A stretch of DNA of 64,000 nucleotides from Bacteroidales bacterium. GTDB lineage: Bacteria; Bacteroidota; Bacteroidia; Bacteroidales; Muribaculaceae. Under the pieces are notes generated by a model. That model made no database searches, had not been told where the DNA came from, and worked only from the letters and a program-made list of their open reading frames with translations. The translations under genes were made by a program, and so were the position numbers. Positions 16,991 through 25,101 of the stretch are shown here, piece after piece (position 1 is the stretch's first letter; each line of letters begins with the position of its first letter). The stretch spans positions 1 to 64,000 of the forward strand of contig JAAVFQ010000020.1 in assembly GCA_014800685.1 (NCBI GenBank). The letters are read 5' to 3'.

Positions 16991-17932
16991 ATGAATCAGA
17001 ATCAGAAAATAGTTATCTTCGGTGGCAGCGCAGTTGTCGCTCTGCTCATCGCCCTGATGGTATTCCTAATTATCAAGGACTCTAACGGAGGGCCCGCCGA
17101 CGACGATAAGATAAGAGCCCTCGAGATGACGCAGGACTCTCTGAGGCTCGCCAATGACCAGCTTGTGCTCTCCAACGAGTTCGATCAGCTCAACGCGGAG
17201 TTTTCTCAATATGAAGGCCAGCAGAAATATCTGAAGAATGACTCTCTCGTAAAGCAATATAACGAGAGCCGCGAACGCATACGCCAGCTCCTTGACGAAC
17301 TTGACCGTGAGAAGAAGAGCAATAAGGCCAATAACGCCCGCAATCAGGAACGCATACGCCAGCTGGAGGCTGAGATAGGCACCCTCAAGGGGATCGTGAA
17401 GCACTATCTGGAGGAAATAAAACGTCTCGGAGAGGAGAACGAGGGCCTGCGCACCGAACTCGCCCAGGCCAACGAGCGAAACTCCACTCTGGCCACCCAG
17501 GCCTCAGAGGCCCAGGCCAGCAACGAGCGTCTCTCTCAGACCGTAAAGCTTGCCCGTAAACTCAACATTACCGCCCTGACGCTTCGAGCCTATAACAAGA
17601 AAGACAAGCCGGAGAAAAAGGTGAACAAGGCGGCCAAATTTGGCGTCAGCTTCAGCGTTTCGCCTAACAATACCGCTTCTGCCGGCATGAAGGATATATA
17701 TGTCAGAGTACTCACTCCGGAGGGAACTCTTCTCGGAGGGGGATCCTCATTCTCATACGACGGAAGCACCCTGCAAGCCTCTGCATCGCGCAAAATAGAA
17801 TACGCCAACGATGAAGTAGCCGTAAGCATCTTTGTGCCCGTCACTGCCACCCTCACTGCCGGGGACTACCGCGTAGAGGTGTTCTGCGACGGCTATCGAC
17901 TCGGCTCCCGATCATTCACCCTCGAGAAGTAA
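16991..17932 (+). CDS. Membrane-anchored coiled-coil protein
   Basis: A 313-residue protein. A transmembrane helix (about 8-28, VVALLIALMVFLII) is followed by a long coiled coil (about 45-185, charged heptads such as IRQLLDELDREKKSN). A C-terminal globular domain (about 190-313) contains KAAKFGVSFSVSPNNTASAG and ends in a beta-rich segment YRVEVFCDGYRLGSRSFTLEK. The topology fits an inner-membrane protein with a periplasmic stalk and head. The function is unknown. It is followed by the zinc-ribbon DUF805 gene 44 bp later, probably in one transcript. Confidence 0.75.
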   Translation: MNQNQKIVIFGGSAVVALLIALMVFLIIKDSNGGPADDDKIRALEMTQDSLRLANDQLVLSNEFDQLNAEFSQYEGQQKYLKNDSLVKQYNESRERIRQLLDELDREKKSNKANNARNQERIRQLEAEIGTLKGIVKHYLEEIKRLGEENEGLRTELAQANERNSTLATQASEAQASNERLSQTVKLARKLNITALTLRAYNKKDKPEKKVNKAAKFGVSFSVSPNNTASAGMKDIYVRVLTPEGTLLGGGSSFSYDGSTLQASASRKIEYANDEVAVSIFVPVTATLTAGDYRVEVFCDGYRLGSRSFTLEK

Positions 17933-17976
17933 ATCCGAAAAGTCTGACCTAACTCTAATACCAAAATATTCCAGCC

Positions 17977-18873
17977 ATGAATAATTGCCCCTTTTGCGGC
18001 GGCCAACTCGCCCCGGGCGCCAGAAAATGCCGACACTGCGGCGAATGGGTTGTCCCGCAGCAATATCGCACATCGCAGCCTCCCAGACAAGGGTATGCTC
18101 CGGATGAATATAACTATACTCAAGACTCGACCGGACAGCCGACCCCTCCGGCCAACAATTATCCCGGAGGATTCTTTGACACATACTTCATCAAGGCTTT
18201 TTTCGGTCGCTATGCCGACTTCTCCGGCTATCTGGGCCGACGGGACTTCTGGCTCTCGCTGCTTGCCGCGTTCATAATCACCTTGGGGCTGACAGGTCTC
18301 GTTTTCGCCATCAACTGGTTTCTTGTGCCATTGGCACAGACCATCATCTGGTATTGCGTATCAATACTATGGGGAGCCCTCCTTCTTGTCCCCTTCCTCG
18401 CGCTCTCTTCAAAGCGACTCCGGGATGCCGGACTCTCCCCCCTATGGAATTTCATAATCCTTCTCCCCTTTATCGGGCCGCTCGTGCTCCTTTTCCTCTG
18501 GCTCCAGCCTGAGCAGAGACATCACAGGATGCTTCCTGTAATAGTGACAGGCATCGACGTGGTGCTCGGACTCCTCTGCATTGCCATACTTATACTCGGC
18601 ATGCTGATGGCCGCAGGCTCATTTGGACAGTTCGGATCTAACAATTCTACTTATTCCGACACATTAGGCGATTCTGTCAACGAAGAGGAGCTCTTCCTGC
18701 GCGACACCATAGTCACACGCGAAACAGGAGATGAAGAGCAGCCCGCCGAGGCCTCCGCACCCGTTCAGACGCCGCGTGACACTACTTCGAGTCATCTCCC
18801 GGCCTCTGAGATAGTACCCGTCGAATCCACTCCGGCGTCGGCTCCGGCTGTAGACTCCTCCCGCTATATATAA
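17977..18873 (+). CDS. Zinc-ribbon DUF805 membrane protein
   Basis: A 298-residue protein. Residues 1-27 form a zinc ribbon with two Cys pairs (CPFCGG and CRHCGEW). A Pro/Gln/Asn-rich linker leads to a DUF805 domain (about 70-215) with three to four transmembrane helices; diagnostic parts are YLGRRDFWLSLLAAF, SSKRLRDAGLSPLWNFI and LLFLWLQPEQRHHRMLP. The tail is Ser/Thr/Pro/Glu-rich and probably disordered. DUF805 proteins are small inner-membrane proteins of unknown function. The gene ends before a 10-bp hairpin. Confidence 0.85.
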   Translation: MNNCPFCGGQLAPGARKCRHCGEWVVPQQYRTSQPPRQGYAPDEYNYTQDSTGQPTPPANNYPGGFFDTYFIKAFFGRYADFSGYLGRRDFWLSLLAAFIITLGLTGLVFAINWFLVPLAQTIIWYCVSILWGALLLVPFLALSSKRLRDAGLSPLWNFIILLPFIGPLVLLFLWLQPEQRHHRMLPVIVTGIDVVLGLLCIAILILGMLMAAGSFGQFGSNNSTYSDTLGDSVNEEELFLRDTIVTRETGDEEQPAEASAPVQTPRDTTSSHLPASEIVPVESTPASAPAVDSSRYI

Positions 18874-18908
18874 AAAAAGACCCGTATAAAAACCCTATAA
18901 AAAAGAGC

Positions 18909-18942
18909 TGCCGCTGACATCTGCATAAAGACGTCAGCGGCA
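18909..18942. terminator. Bidirectional terminator between the DUF805 gene and nadK
   Basis: A 10-bp perfect stem pairs TGCCGCTGAC (18909-18918) with GTCAGCGGCA (18933-18942). A-rich sequence lies on the left and T-rich on the right. It lies between converging genes and probably serves both. Confidence 0.75.
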
Positions 18943-18980
18943 ATTTCAGATATATTTCAACGGCTAATTGTCTGAGAACG

Positions 18981-19874
18981 TCAACGGCTGCCCCAATGAA
19001 GTTTATGACGCAGCGTGGCCGAGAAATTATCTCCCGGCCTGCGGAGTGTCACTATCTGAAAATCAGCTTCACTGATGAGCAGCTTCCCTCCGCACTCACT
19101 CACGAATGAGCGCCCGTCAAGGCTTATTCGATAGCGGGGAGAGCGAGAGGAGACACAACATTCTATCCTTGACCTGCCCGACACTACTATCGGGCAGAGC
19201 GTCAGCGTATGGGGGGCACTGGGCGTGAGGATGACGCAATCAAGCGTGGGCTGCAAAATCGGTCCTCCGAGCGAAAGATTATATGCCGTCGAGCCCGTGG
19301 GAGTGCTGATAATTAGTCCGTCGGCAAGATAATCCACAAGGAAGTCGCCATCTACGGCAGTGTGTATGTTTATCATGGAGGAGGTATCTTCCTTAGTGAT
19401 AGCCACCTCATTAAGAGCGTATGGCCAGAAGCTGTCGGGCATCTCCACCCCCTGCAGCCTCAGAAGGGCTCGTCTTTCCGTGCGGAGCCTCCCGGCCATC
19501 AGCTCGTCAAGAAGGATGGAAGTGTCATCGGCCGACGAGCTGGCAAGATATCCCAGATGCCCGGTATTGACCCCGAGAATCGGTATTTCGCGGCGTCCGC
19601 ACCATTGAGCAGCCCGGAGGAACGCGCCATCGCCGCCGATGCTGATGATAAGGGCCGTATCCGGCGCAGGCTCCTCTAAATCAATAACCTCGCAGGGGAG
19701 CGGGACTTCCGCCTCCTTCAGATAAGAGCCGAAACTGCGTTCAACTCCTACGCGCAGACCGCGTGCGGCAAGCGAGTCCAGGAAGTTTACGATACGCCCC
19801 AGATAGGCCCCTTGATTGAAATTGCCACAAAGAGCTACGAGGCTTCCGTGGTCGAGTTGCAGCGTAGATGTCAT
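18981..19874 (-). CDS. nadK: NAD kinase
   Basis: A 297-residue NAD kinase that makes NADP+ from NAD+ and ATP. The signature glycine-rich site is ISIGGDGAFLRAAQWCG with the downstream GVNTGHLGYLA. The substrate Asn-Glu lies in YALNEVAITKEDTSSMI, and the diphosphate-binding GLIISTPTGSTAYNLSLGGP follows. It starts at 19874, 46 bp after the CBS-domain gene, which is probably co-transcribed. Only NADPH-dependent pathways in the window are linked to it by biochemistry; no direct regulation is visible. Confidence 0.95.
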   Translation of the reverse strand: MTSTLQLDHGSLVALCGNFNQGAYLGRIVNFLDSLAARGLRVGVERSFGSYLKEAEVPLPCEVIDLEEPAPDTALIISIGGDGAFLRAAQWCGRREIPILGVNTGHLGYLASSSADDTSILLDELMAGRLRTERRALLRLQGVEMPDSFWPYALNEVAITKEDTSSMINIHTAVDGDFLVDYLADGLIISTPTGSTAYNLSLGGPILQPTLDCVILTPSAPHTLTLCPIVVSGRSRIECCVSSRSPRYRISLDGRSFVSECGGKLLISEADFQIVTLRRPGDNFSATLRHKLHWGSR

Positions 19875-19920
19875 CTTCAGTCGGTGTTCGAAAATTTATA
19901 GCGGAATATGGGTGCAGAGT

Positions 19921-20424
19921 TCAGACATTAAGATAGACTTGCAGAGCCGAGAGCCTCTCTTCAGACACTTCAGCAGCCGCAAAAGAGGAACCGGCGGCCT
20001 CCACCACCTCAAATCCATATCTCTCAAGGCTACGGATAGCAGGCGTAGGGTCAGACTGACGCACACGCAGCGTGACTCTCATACGGTCGTCACTGCCCGG
20101 GCGAGAAATCAGGTTGACCAGATGCGCATCCGCATCCTCCACGGCCCGCGCTATCAGCGAGGCTGAATATTCATGGGGAGCACACTCTATCTCGATAATC
20201 GAACAATCATCTCTGGCCGGAAGCATTCTGCCGAGACCATTCATGAGCGAAGTCTCGTCGATTACTCCAAGCAGATTGCTGTCATCGCGCACGGCGAGAC
20301 GGCGGTCAGGAGCCTCCAGAAGCATCGGAAGCACCTCAAGCAACGGCGTCTCCGCCGCCACATAACGACTCGGAAGGTCGCAGCGCTTGAACTGTGTCAG
20401 CGATATTACGTCTCTTGCTTTCAT
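19921..20424 (-). CDS. CBS-domain protein
   Basis: A 167-residue protein starting MKARDVISLTQFKRCDL; GGAGAAAGG lies upstream as ribosome-binding site. The N-terminal half is a CBS pair (YVAAETPLLEVLPMLLEAPD and RLAVRDDSNLLGVIDETSL), a usual nucleotide-binding sensor fold. The second half (MRVTLRVRQSDPTPAIRSLE) resembles an ACT-like ferredoxin-fold. It is just upstream of nadK and divergent from pdxJ. It may sense adenine nucleotides near the NAD(P)/PLP genes, but this is inference from context. Confidence 0.75.
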   Translation of the reverse strand: MKARDVISLTQFKRCDLPSRYVAAETPLLEVLPMLLEAPDRRLAVRDDSNLLGVIDETSLMNGLGRMLPARDDCSIIEIECAPHEYSASLIARAVEDADAHLVNLISRPGSDDRMRVTLRVRQSDPTPAIRSLERYGFEVVEAAGSSFAAAEVSEERLSALQVYLNV

Positions 20425-20490
20425 ATCTTTTCCTTTCTCCGGGCAAGCTGAGCAGGCCCGGCTATAAATAATTCTTTTTGGGGGCAATTC

Positions 20491-20521
20491 TTGCAGGTAT
20501 GAGCATTTTTTGCTACTTTTG
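20491..20521 (+). promoter_or_regulatory. Promoter of pdxJ
   Basis: TTG (20491-20493), 20 nt, TACTTTTG (20514-20521), an exact -7 match. The leader would be about 130 nt before the ATG at 20659, and no folded element was obvious in it. Confidence 0.7.
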
Positions 20522-20658
20522 CAGTCCTGAAGTCTTTCGCTCCGCATGGCGCTCTTTATGTTATAACGTCAGGGAGGGGACATACGTTGCCCTACAGGAT
20601 GCAAATTTACAAAAATTGTGCCAGACTTACTTAAGAAAGCTCAAAAAACCCACTCACG

Positions 20659-21372
20659 ATGACCAGACTAAGCGTCAATATCAATAAAGTGGCCACGCTC
20701 CGAAATGCCCGTGGCGAAAATGTCCCCGACGTGCTTGCCTTCGCAGCAGACTGCGAACTCTTCGGCGCGCAGGGCATCACTGTGCATCCTCGCCCCGATG
20801 AGAGGCACATAACACGCCGCGATGCCCGCCAGCTCAAAGAAATCGTCACCACCGAATATAACATTGAGGGATTTCCGGATCCGGAATTCATGAAGCTTGT
20901 CTGCGACATCCGTCCTACGCAATGCACTCTCGTCCCGGACGCCCCCTCGCAGCTCACCTCCTCATCCGGATGGGACGTAATAAGCCACAGAGAATTTCTT
21001 GCCGACATCGTGGGGAGACTGCGCGAAAACGGCATCCGCTCATCTATCTTTGTCGCCGCAGAGATAGCTCAGATAGAGGCAGCAGCCGAAGTGGGCGCCG
21101 ACCGAATAGAGCTCTACACCAAACCCTACGCCGACAATTATCCCTCTGACCCCAATGAGGCTGTCCGGCCCTTTATCATAGGTTCAATAGCAGCCCACGA
21201 TGCAGGGCTCGGCGTCAACGCAGGCCATGACCTCTCGCTCAGAAACCTGCATTTCTTCCACGAGGCTCTCCCCTATCTCGATGAAGTCAGCATAGGCCAT
21301 GCCCTGATTTCCGACGCTCTCTTTCTCGGTCTGCACGATACCATCAGCGCTTATCTCCAGTGTCTCCGATAA
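20659..21372 (+). CDS. pdxJ: Pyridoxine 5'-phosphate synthase
   Basis: A 237-residue TIM-barrel PdxJ, which condenses 1-deoxy-D-xylulose 5-phosphate and 3-amino-2-oxopropyl phosphate to pyridoxine 5'-phosphate (vitamin B6). Conserved blocks are [53 protein letters not shown] (with FVAAE here) and [12 protein letters not shown], with the phosphate loop near [13 protein letters not shown]. The length is standard. It is followed 75 bp later by the exbB operon. Confidence 0.95.
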   Translation: MTRLSVNINKVATLRNARGENVPDVLAFAADCELFGAQGITVHPRPDERHITRRDARQLKEIVTTEYNIEGFPDPEFMKLVCDIRPTQCTLVPDAPSQLTSSSGWDVISHREFLADIVGRLRENGIRSSIFVAAEIAQIEAAAEVGADRIELYTKPYADNYPSDPNEAVRPFIIGSIAAHDAGLGVNAGHDLSLRNLHFFHEALPYLDEVSIGHALISDALFLGLHDTISAYLQCLR

Positions 21373-21447
21373 GTCACATTAAGCACAATATTTTTTCTCA
21401 CTAATTCAGAATTTATTCACACCCTTCACATCCTCAATCCCACCGAT

Positions 21448-22086
21448 ATGGAAACCACCACCCCCGACACGCTGTCTCTCTGGAGTCTTACCATTGATGG
21501 CGGATACATAATGATACCTCTGGCCCTGCTCCTTCTCGTGAGCATCTACATCTTCATAGAGAGATGCATAGTCATCGGACGCGCATCGCGCGATGACGAC
21601 TCTTTCATGAAGAAAATCCGGGACCTTATCCACGAGGGTGACTTCGAGAGCGCTGAAAACCTCTGCCGGAAGACCGACACTCCCTATTCCCGCCTCATCA
21701 AAAAAGGGATAAGCCGAATCGGACGCCCTATGAATGACGTGCTCGTGGCCATAGAGAACACCGGCAACATTGAGGTGGCAGCTCTCGGCCGTGGCTTATC
21801 CTGGCTCTCCACTACTGCCGCCGGCGCTCCCATGCTCGGATTTCTCGGCACGGTGGTGGGAATGATTCAGGCATTCTTCTCGCTCGCAAAGGCGGGCACG
21901 GGAGCCAACATCACGCTCCTCTCCGGCGGCATTTATCAGGCGCTCGTGACCACGGTAGCCGGCCTCATCGTCGGCATCATAGCCCTCTTCGCCTATAACT
22001 ATCTCACCTCGCGCATCAATCGCGTGATGAACTCCATGGAGGCCAAGACTATGGAATTCATGGACCTCCTCAACGAGCCCGCTTAA
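21448..22086 (+). CDS. exbB: ExbB/TolQ-family proton channel protein
   Basis: A 212-residue MotA/TolQ/ExbB protein. TM1 (about 22-40) is followed by a cytoplasmic helix bundle, then TM2 (TTAAGAPMLGFLGTVVGMIQ) and TM3 (GGIYQALVTTVAGLIVGIIA), with the conserved Pro and Thr residues in both. With ExbD and a TonB-like partner it couples the proton gradient to outer-membrane transporters. It starts the three-gene operon exbB-exbD-tonB-like; exbD follows at 12 bp. Confidence 0.9.
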   Translation: METTTPDTLSLWSLTIDGGYIMIPLALLLLVSIYIFIERCIVIGRASRDDDSFMKKIRDLIHEGDFESAENLCRKTDTPYSRLIKKGISRIGRPMNDVLVAIENTGNIEVAALGRGLSWLSTTAAGAPMLGFLGTVVGMIQAFFSLAKAGTGANITLLSGGIYQALVTTVAGLIVGIIALFAYNYLTSRINRVMNSMEAKTMEFMDLLNEPA

Positions 22087-22098
22087 TACCCTCCCGCT

Positions 22099-22590
22099 AT
22101 GGCACTCAAACGTCAGTTTCCGACTCTCGCCACTTTCTCCATGTCGTCGATGACGGATGTCATCTTCCTGCTCCTCATCTTCTTCATGGTCACCTCCACC
22201 ATTATTTTCCCTACGGCACTTGAAGTCAACCTACCGCAGAGCAGCAATCAGACCGACATGAAGCCCGTCACTGAAGTCTGTCTGGACTCGCTGGGCAATA
22301 TCTCTATCATCGCTGACCGCAATGACTCCACGAGCCTCGACCCCGTGCCTGTCAATCTCACAGATCTGGCCGGACGCCTTATCGCTCTCCAGCAAGACTC
22401 TCTGCGGGCCATAGCCCTCTATGCCGACCGGGGCGTAAGATATGAAAAAGTGGTGGAGATCCTTGACATTGCAGCCAAGAATAATCTGAAAATGGTGCTC
22501 GCCACCAAGGCACCGCAGGGAGGTAATTCCGTAGAAAAAGAGAATATCAACGAAACTGCCACTCACACACCCGTCAGCAACTTCGACTGA
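22099..22590 (+). CDS. exbD: ExbD/TolR-family biopolymer transport protein
   Basis: A 163-residue ExbD. Its single N-terminal helix follows SMTDVIFLLLIFFMVTS, which carries the proton-carrying Asp (SMTDV). The periplasmic domain has the TVxLPQS-like VNLPQSSNQT and a closing segment with VVEILDIAAKNNLKMVLATK. It forms the motor with ExbB. The C-terminal extension after APQG is Asn/Thr-rich and probably disordered. Confidence 0.9.
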   Translation: MALKRQFPTLATFSMSSMTDVIFLLLIFFMVTSTIIFPTALEVNLPQSSNQTDMKPVTEVCLDSLGNISIIADRNDSTSLDPVPVNLTDLAGRLIALQQDSLRAIALYADRGVRYEKVVEILDIAAKNNLKMVLATKAPQGGNSVEKENINETATHTPVSNFD

Positions 22591-22607
22591 CAGAACCCTT
22601 ACCTGAC

Positions 22608-23360
22608 GTGCACAAAAGAAACTCCGACCGACTCATCGCGGCTATCGCCACTGCTATCCTTGCCGCCATTATCCTTCTGACGCTCTTCTTCACAGGGCTT
22701 TCGTGGGATAAGGAGGTCCTTGCGCTCAATTCCATCCCGGAAGTGGCGCCCGAAGAGGAGGTCTTTCTGGAGCCTGAGCTGCTGGAGGAGCCGGGCGAGG
22801 AAATAGAGGAGAAGCAGGAAGAGCTAGAGGCCGCCGCTGACCGCGGAGAGCCCGACCCCGCTCCGGAACTCAATCGGGTCAAAGAGGTGGCCGGAGAGAA
22901 TCCGGAACCCGCTCCGAAAGTGGAAAAACAGGTGACCACTACAAAACCCTCTCCAGTGAAGGCCACTGAGCCGCCGAAGACAGATAAGGAGCCTAAACGC
23001 GCTACCGACCCGCTTGCCGGCAAATTCTCTTCACGCAACGGCTCTAAAGATGGCCGGATCAATGGCAACGGGGCAGCCAAGACCGGAACTGCTCAGACAC
23101 AGGGGAGCGTGCGCGGACGCAAATTCAAAGGCGCTGCGGCTCTCACCGCTGAAGTAAATCAGAAAATCGTAGTGCGCGTCTCGGTAACGGTGGATGCTGA
23201 GGGGCGCGTCAAAGCTGCCTCAATCAGCGATGGTGGAGCCGCCGACTCAAAATTGAGGAACAAGATTCTCGCTAACGCCAAGACCGCCCGCTGGGAAGCA
23301 AAGCCGGGCGCCCCGGATGCTTCCGGAATCCTCACATATACTATTACGCCCAAACTTTAG
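22608..23360 (+). CDS. TonB/TolA-like energy transducer
   Basis: A 250-residue protein starting at a GTG, 17 bp after exbD. TM helix at about 10-29, then an acidic Glu/Pro linker (about 40-150) spanning the periplasm. The C-terminal 70 residues (VVRVSVTVDAEGRVKAASIS to GILTYTITPKL) form a TonB C-terminal domain that would touch TonB boxes of outer-membrane receptors. The ExbB/ExbD operon context supports TonB function. The C-terminal domain is compact and could also be TolA-like, so I give no gene symbol. Confidence 0.85.
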   Translation: MHKRNSDRLIAAIATAILAAIILLTLFFTGLSWDKEVLALNSIPEVAPEEEVFLEPELLEEPGEEIEEKQEELEAAADRGEPDPAPELNRVKEVAGENPEPAPKVEKQVTTTKPSPVKATEPPKTDKEPKRATDPLAGKFSSRNGSKDGRINGNGAAKTGTAQTQGSVRGRKFKGAAALTAEVNQKIVVRVSVTVDAEGRVKAASISDGGAADSKLRNKILANAKTARWEAKPGAPDASGILTYTITPKL

Positions 23361-23396
23361 CCCAAAAGGACAAGTTTTATAGTACAAGAGATTTCT

Positions 23397-23440
23397 TCTC
23401 ACATATATCGTTTAATTTTTAGAACTTACTTAGAACTTAC
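23397..23440. repeat. 44-bp repeat, copy 1
   Basis: Bases 23397-23440 match 39518-39561 with a single mismatch (A versus C at the 25th base). The unit holds ATATATCGTTTAATTTTT followed by a tandem GAACTTACTTA. Here it lies between the TonB-like stop and the terminator hairpin at 23452-23487, with no coding role. Confidence 0.75.
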
Positions 23441-23451
23441 TTATCAAAAAA

Positions 23452-23487
23452 AGCGACGCATCCGGAAGAATCCGAATATGCGTCGCT
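23452..23487. terminator. Bidirectional terminator between the tonB-like gene and miaB
   Basis: A 10-bp stem pairs AGCGACGCAT (23452-23461) with ATGCGTCGCT (23478-23487). It is preceded by seven A, so minus-strand transcripts of miaB meet it with a T run. Confidence 0.7.
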
Positions 23488-23513
23488 GCACTATTTTCAG
23501 CCCCGTAGGGCGG

Positions 23514-24875
23514 TTATATCCTTTCTCCGAGAAGCGTGGCCGAACTGGCCGAGACTACGCGCACGCGAATGAAGTCGCCCGGGCGTTCCTCTCCGTGAGG
23601 ATAGACCACTACCTTATTTTGGGACGTCCTCCCATACCAGTCGCTCGCCGAGCGCTTGCTTCGCCCCTCTACGAGCACTTCAAACTCCTTCCCTACGTCT
23701 CGCAGGTTGCTCTCCCGAGACAACTCGTTCTGCAAGGCAATGAGCCTGTTGAGGCGCTCTATCTTCACCTCCTCCGGCACGTTGTCCGGAAGATGCTCAG
23801 AGGCGAAGGTGCCGGGACGCTCAGAATATTTAAACATGAAAGCGCTGTCAAATCCGGCTTCGCGGAAAAGGCTCAACGTCTGCTCAAAATCCTCCTCGCT
23901 CTCACCATGGAAACCGGTAAAGGCATCTGTGGAGAGGCCGGCGTCAGGGAGTATCCGGCGTATGGCAGCCACTCTGTCAAGATACCATTGCCGGGTATAC
24001 TTGCGGTTCATAGCCTTGAGCACACTGTCGCTGCCGCTCTGCACGGGCAGGTGAATGTGGCGGGCTATGTTGGGATGTGCCGCTATCGTCTCCAGCGTAG
24101 CGTCGCTCATATCCTTAGGGTGAGACGTGGTGAAACGCACACGCATATCCGGAGCAGCCTCCGCCACCAGGGCAAGGAGAGCCGGGAAGTCAGTGACGTT
24201 GCCATCCTCATCTCGGAAATTATAGCTGTTTACGTTCTGTCCGAGCAGCGTGACTTCACGAAAACCGCGACGACGAAGATCGGCCAGCTCCGCAAGGATG
24301 CTTCGAGGCTCACGGCTTCTCTCGCGGCCCCTGGTGTAAGGCACTATGCAATAGCTGCAGAAATTATTGCATCCGCGCATAATGGATATGAAGCCGCTGA
24401 TGCGTCCTCCCAGCCGGTGAGGTATCACATCGCGATAAGTTTCAGTAGTGGAAAGCTCGATATTCATCCCGGTCAGACCCTTTTCGGCCGCTCCCACGAG
24501 ATTGGGGAGGTCAAGATAGGCATCCGGGCCGGCCACCACATTCACTCCATGCTCCTTGATAAGAGCATCGCGCACACGCTCAGCCATGCATCCTATTACG
24601 CCTATGATGCGCGGCGCCCCCTCCTTACGGCGACGGGCATTCCAGAAGGCCAGGCGACCATATATCTTCTGCTCTGCATTGTCGCGTATGGAGCAGGTAT
24701 TAAGAAAGACAGCATCGGGAGCCTGCGCATCCTCATCTTCCGGAATGGTCTCATATCCGGCAAGCTGAAGAATAGAGGCCACCACTTCCGAGTCGGCTAC
24801 ATTCATCTGGCAGCCGTATGTCTCTATAAGCGCCCTCTTTGCAGGGCTCTTCTCGTTTGCATTATTTTCAGTCAT
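23514..24875 (-). CDS. miaB: tRNA-2-methylthio-N6-dimethylallyladenosine synthase
   Basis: A 453-residue MiaB that adds a methylthio group to position 37 of tRNAs reading UNN codons. The N-terminal UPF0004 domain carries ETYGCQMNVADSEVV and an iron-sulfur Cys set, including FLNTCSIRDNAE and GVIGCMAERV. The radical-SAM motif is MRGCNNFCSYCIVPYTRGRE, and the C-terminal TRAM domain has EFEVLVEGRSKRS. The order of domains and the length are standard. It runs opposite to the TonB operon and diverges from the CoA-transferase gene. Confidence 0.95.
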   Translation of the reverse strand: MTENNANEKSPAKRALIETYGCQMNVADSEVVASILQLAGYETIPEDEDAQAPDAVFLNTCSIRDNAEQKIYGRLAFWNARRRKEGAPRIIGVIGCMAERVRDALIKEHGVNVVAGPDAYLDLPNLVGAAEKGLTGMNIELSTTETYRDVIPHRLGGRISGFISIMRGCNNFCSYCIVPYTRGRERSREPRSILAELADLRRRGFREVTLLGQNVNSYNFRDEDGNVTDFPALLALVAEAAPDMRVRFTTSHPKDMSDATLETIAAHPNIARHIHLPVQSGSDSVLKAMNRKYTRQWYLDRVAAIRRILPDAGLSTDAFTGFHGESEEDFEQTLSLFREAGFDSAFMFKYSERPGTFASEHLPDNVPEEVKIERLNRLIALQNELSRESNLRDVGKEFEVLVEGRSKRSASDWYGRTSQNKVVVYPHGEERPGDFIRVRVVSASSATLLGERI

Positions 24876-25060
24876 AATTCTCAGGAAGGGCAGAAAGCCC
24901 CGTTCAGACTACAAAGATACAAAAAAATCCGTCAAACCCAGCCACACTCGGCGCTAAAAGTCCCGATACGCCGCTACATTTTCAGCCCCGCGGACGCGAG
25001 CCCGGGCTGCCGACATTAAATTTTTCCTCAAAAAATAGAACTTATCTCACAAATTTTAAC

Positions 25061-25068
25061 TAAATTTG
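25061..25068 (+). promoter_or_regulatory. Candidate -7 box of the CoA-transferase gene
   Basis: TAAATTTG matches the -7 consensus. The expected TTG 19-21 nt upstream is missing, so the promoter is only partly supported. The start ATG is at 25102. Confidence 0.4.
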
Positions 25069-25101
25069 CACAAAATTACCATTAAAATCTAATTGACGAA
25101 A

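Noticed and set aside
23478-25019. 513-residue plus-strand frame over miaB
   Set aside because: The minus strand carries a full MiaB with radical-SAM and TRAM motifs; the opposite frame is a shadow of GC-rich codon use.
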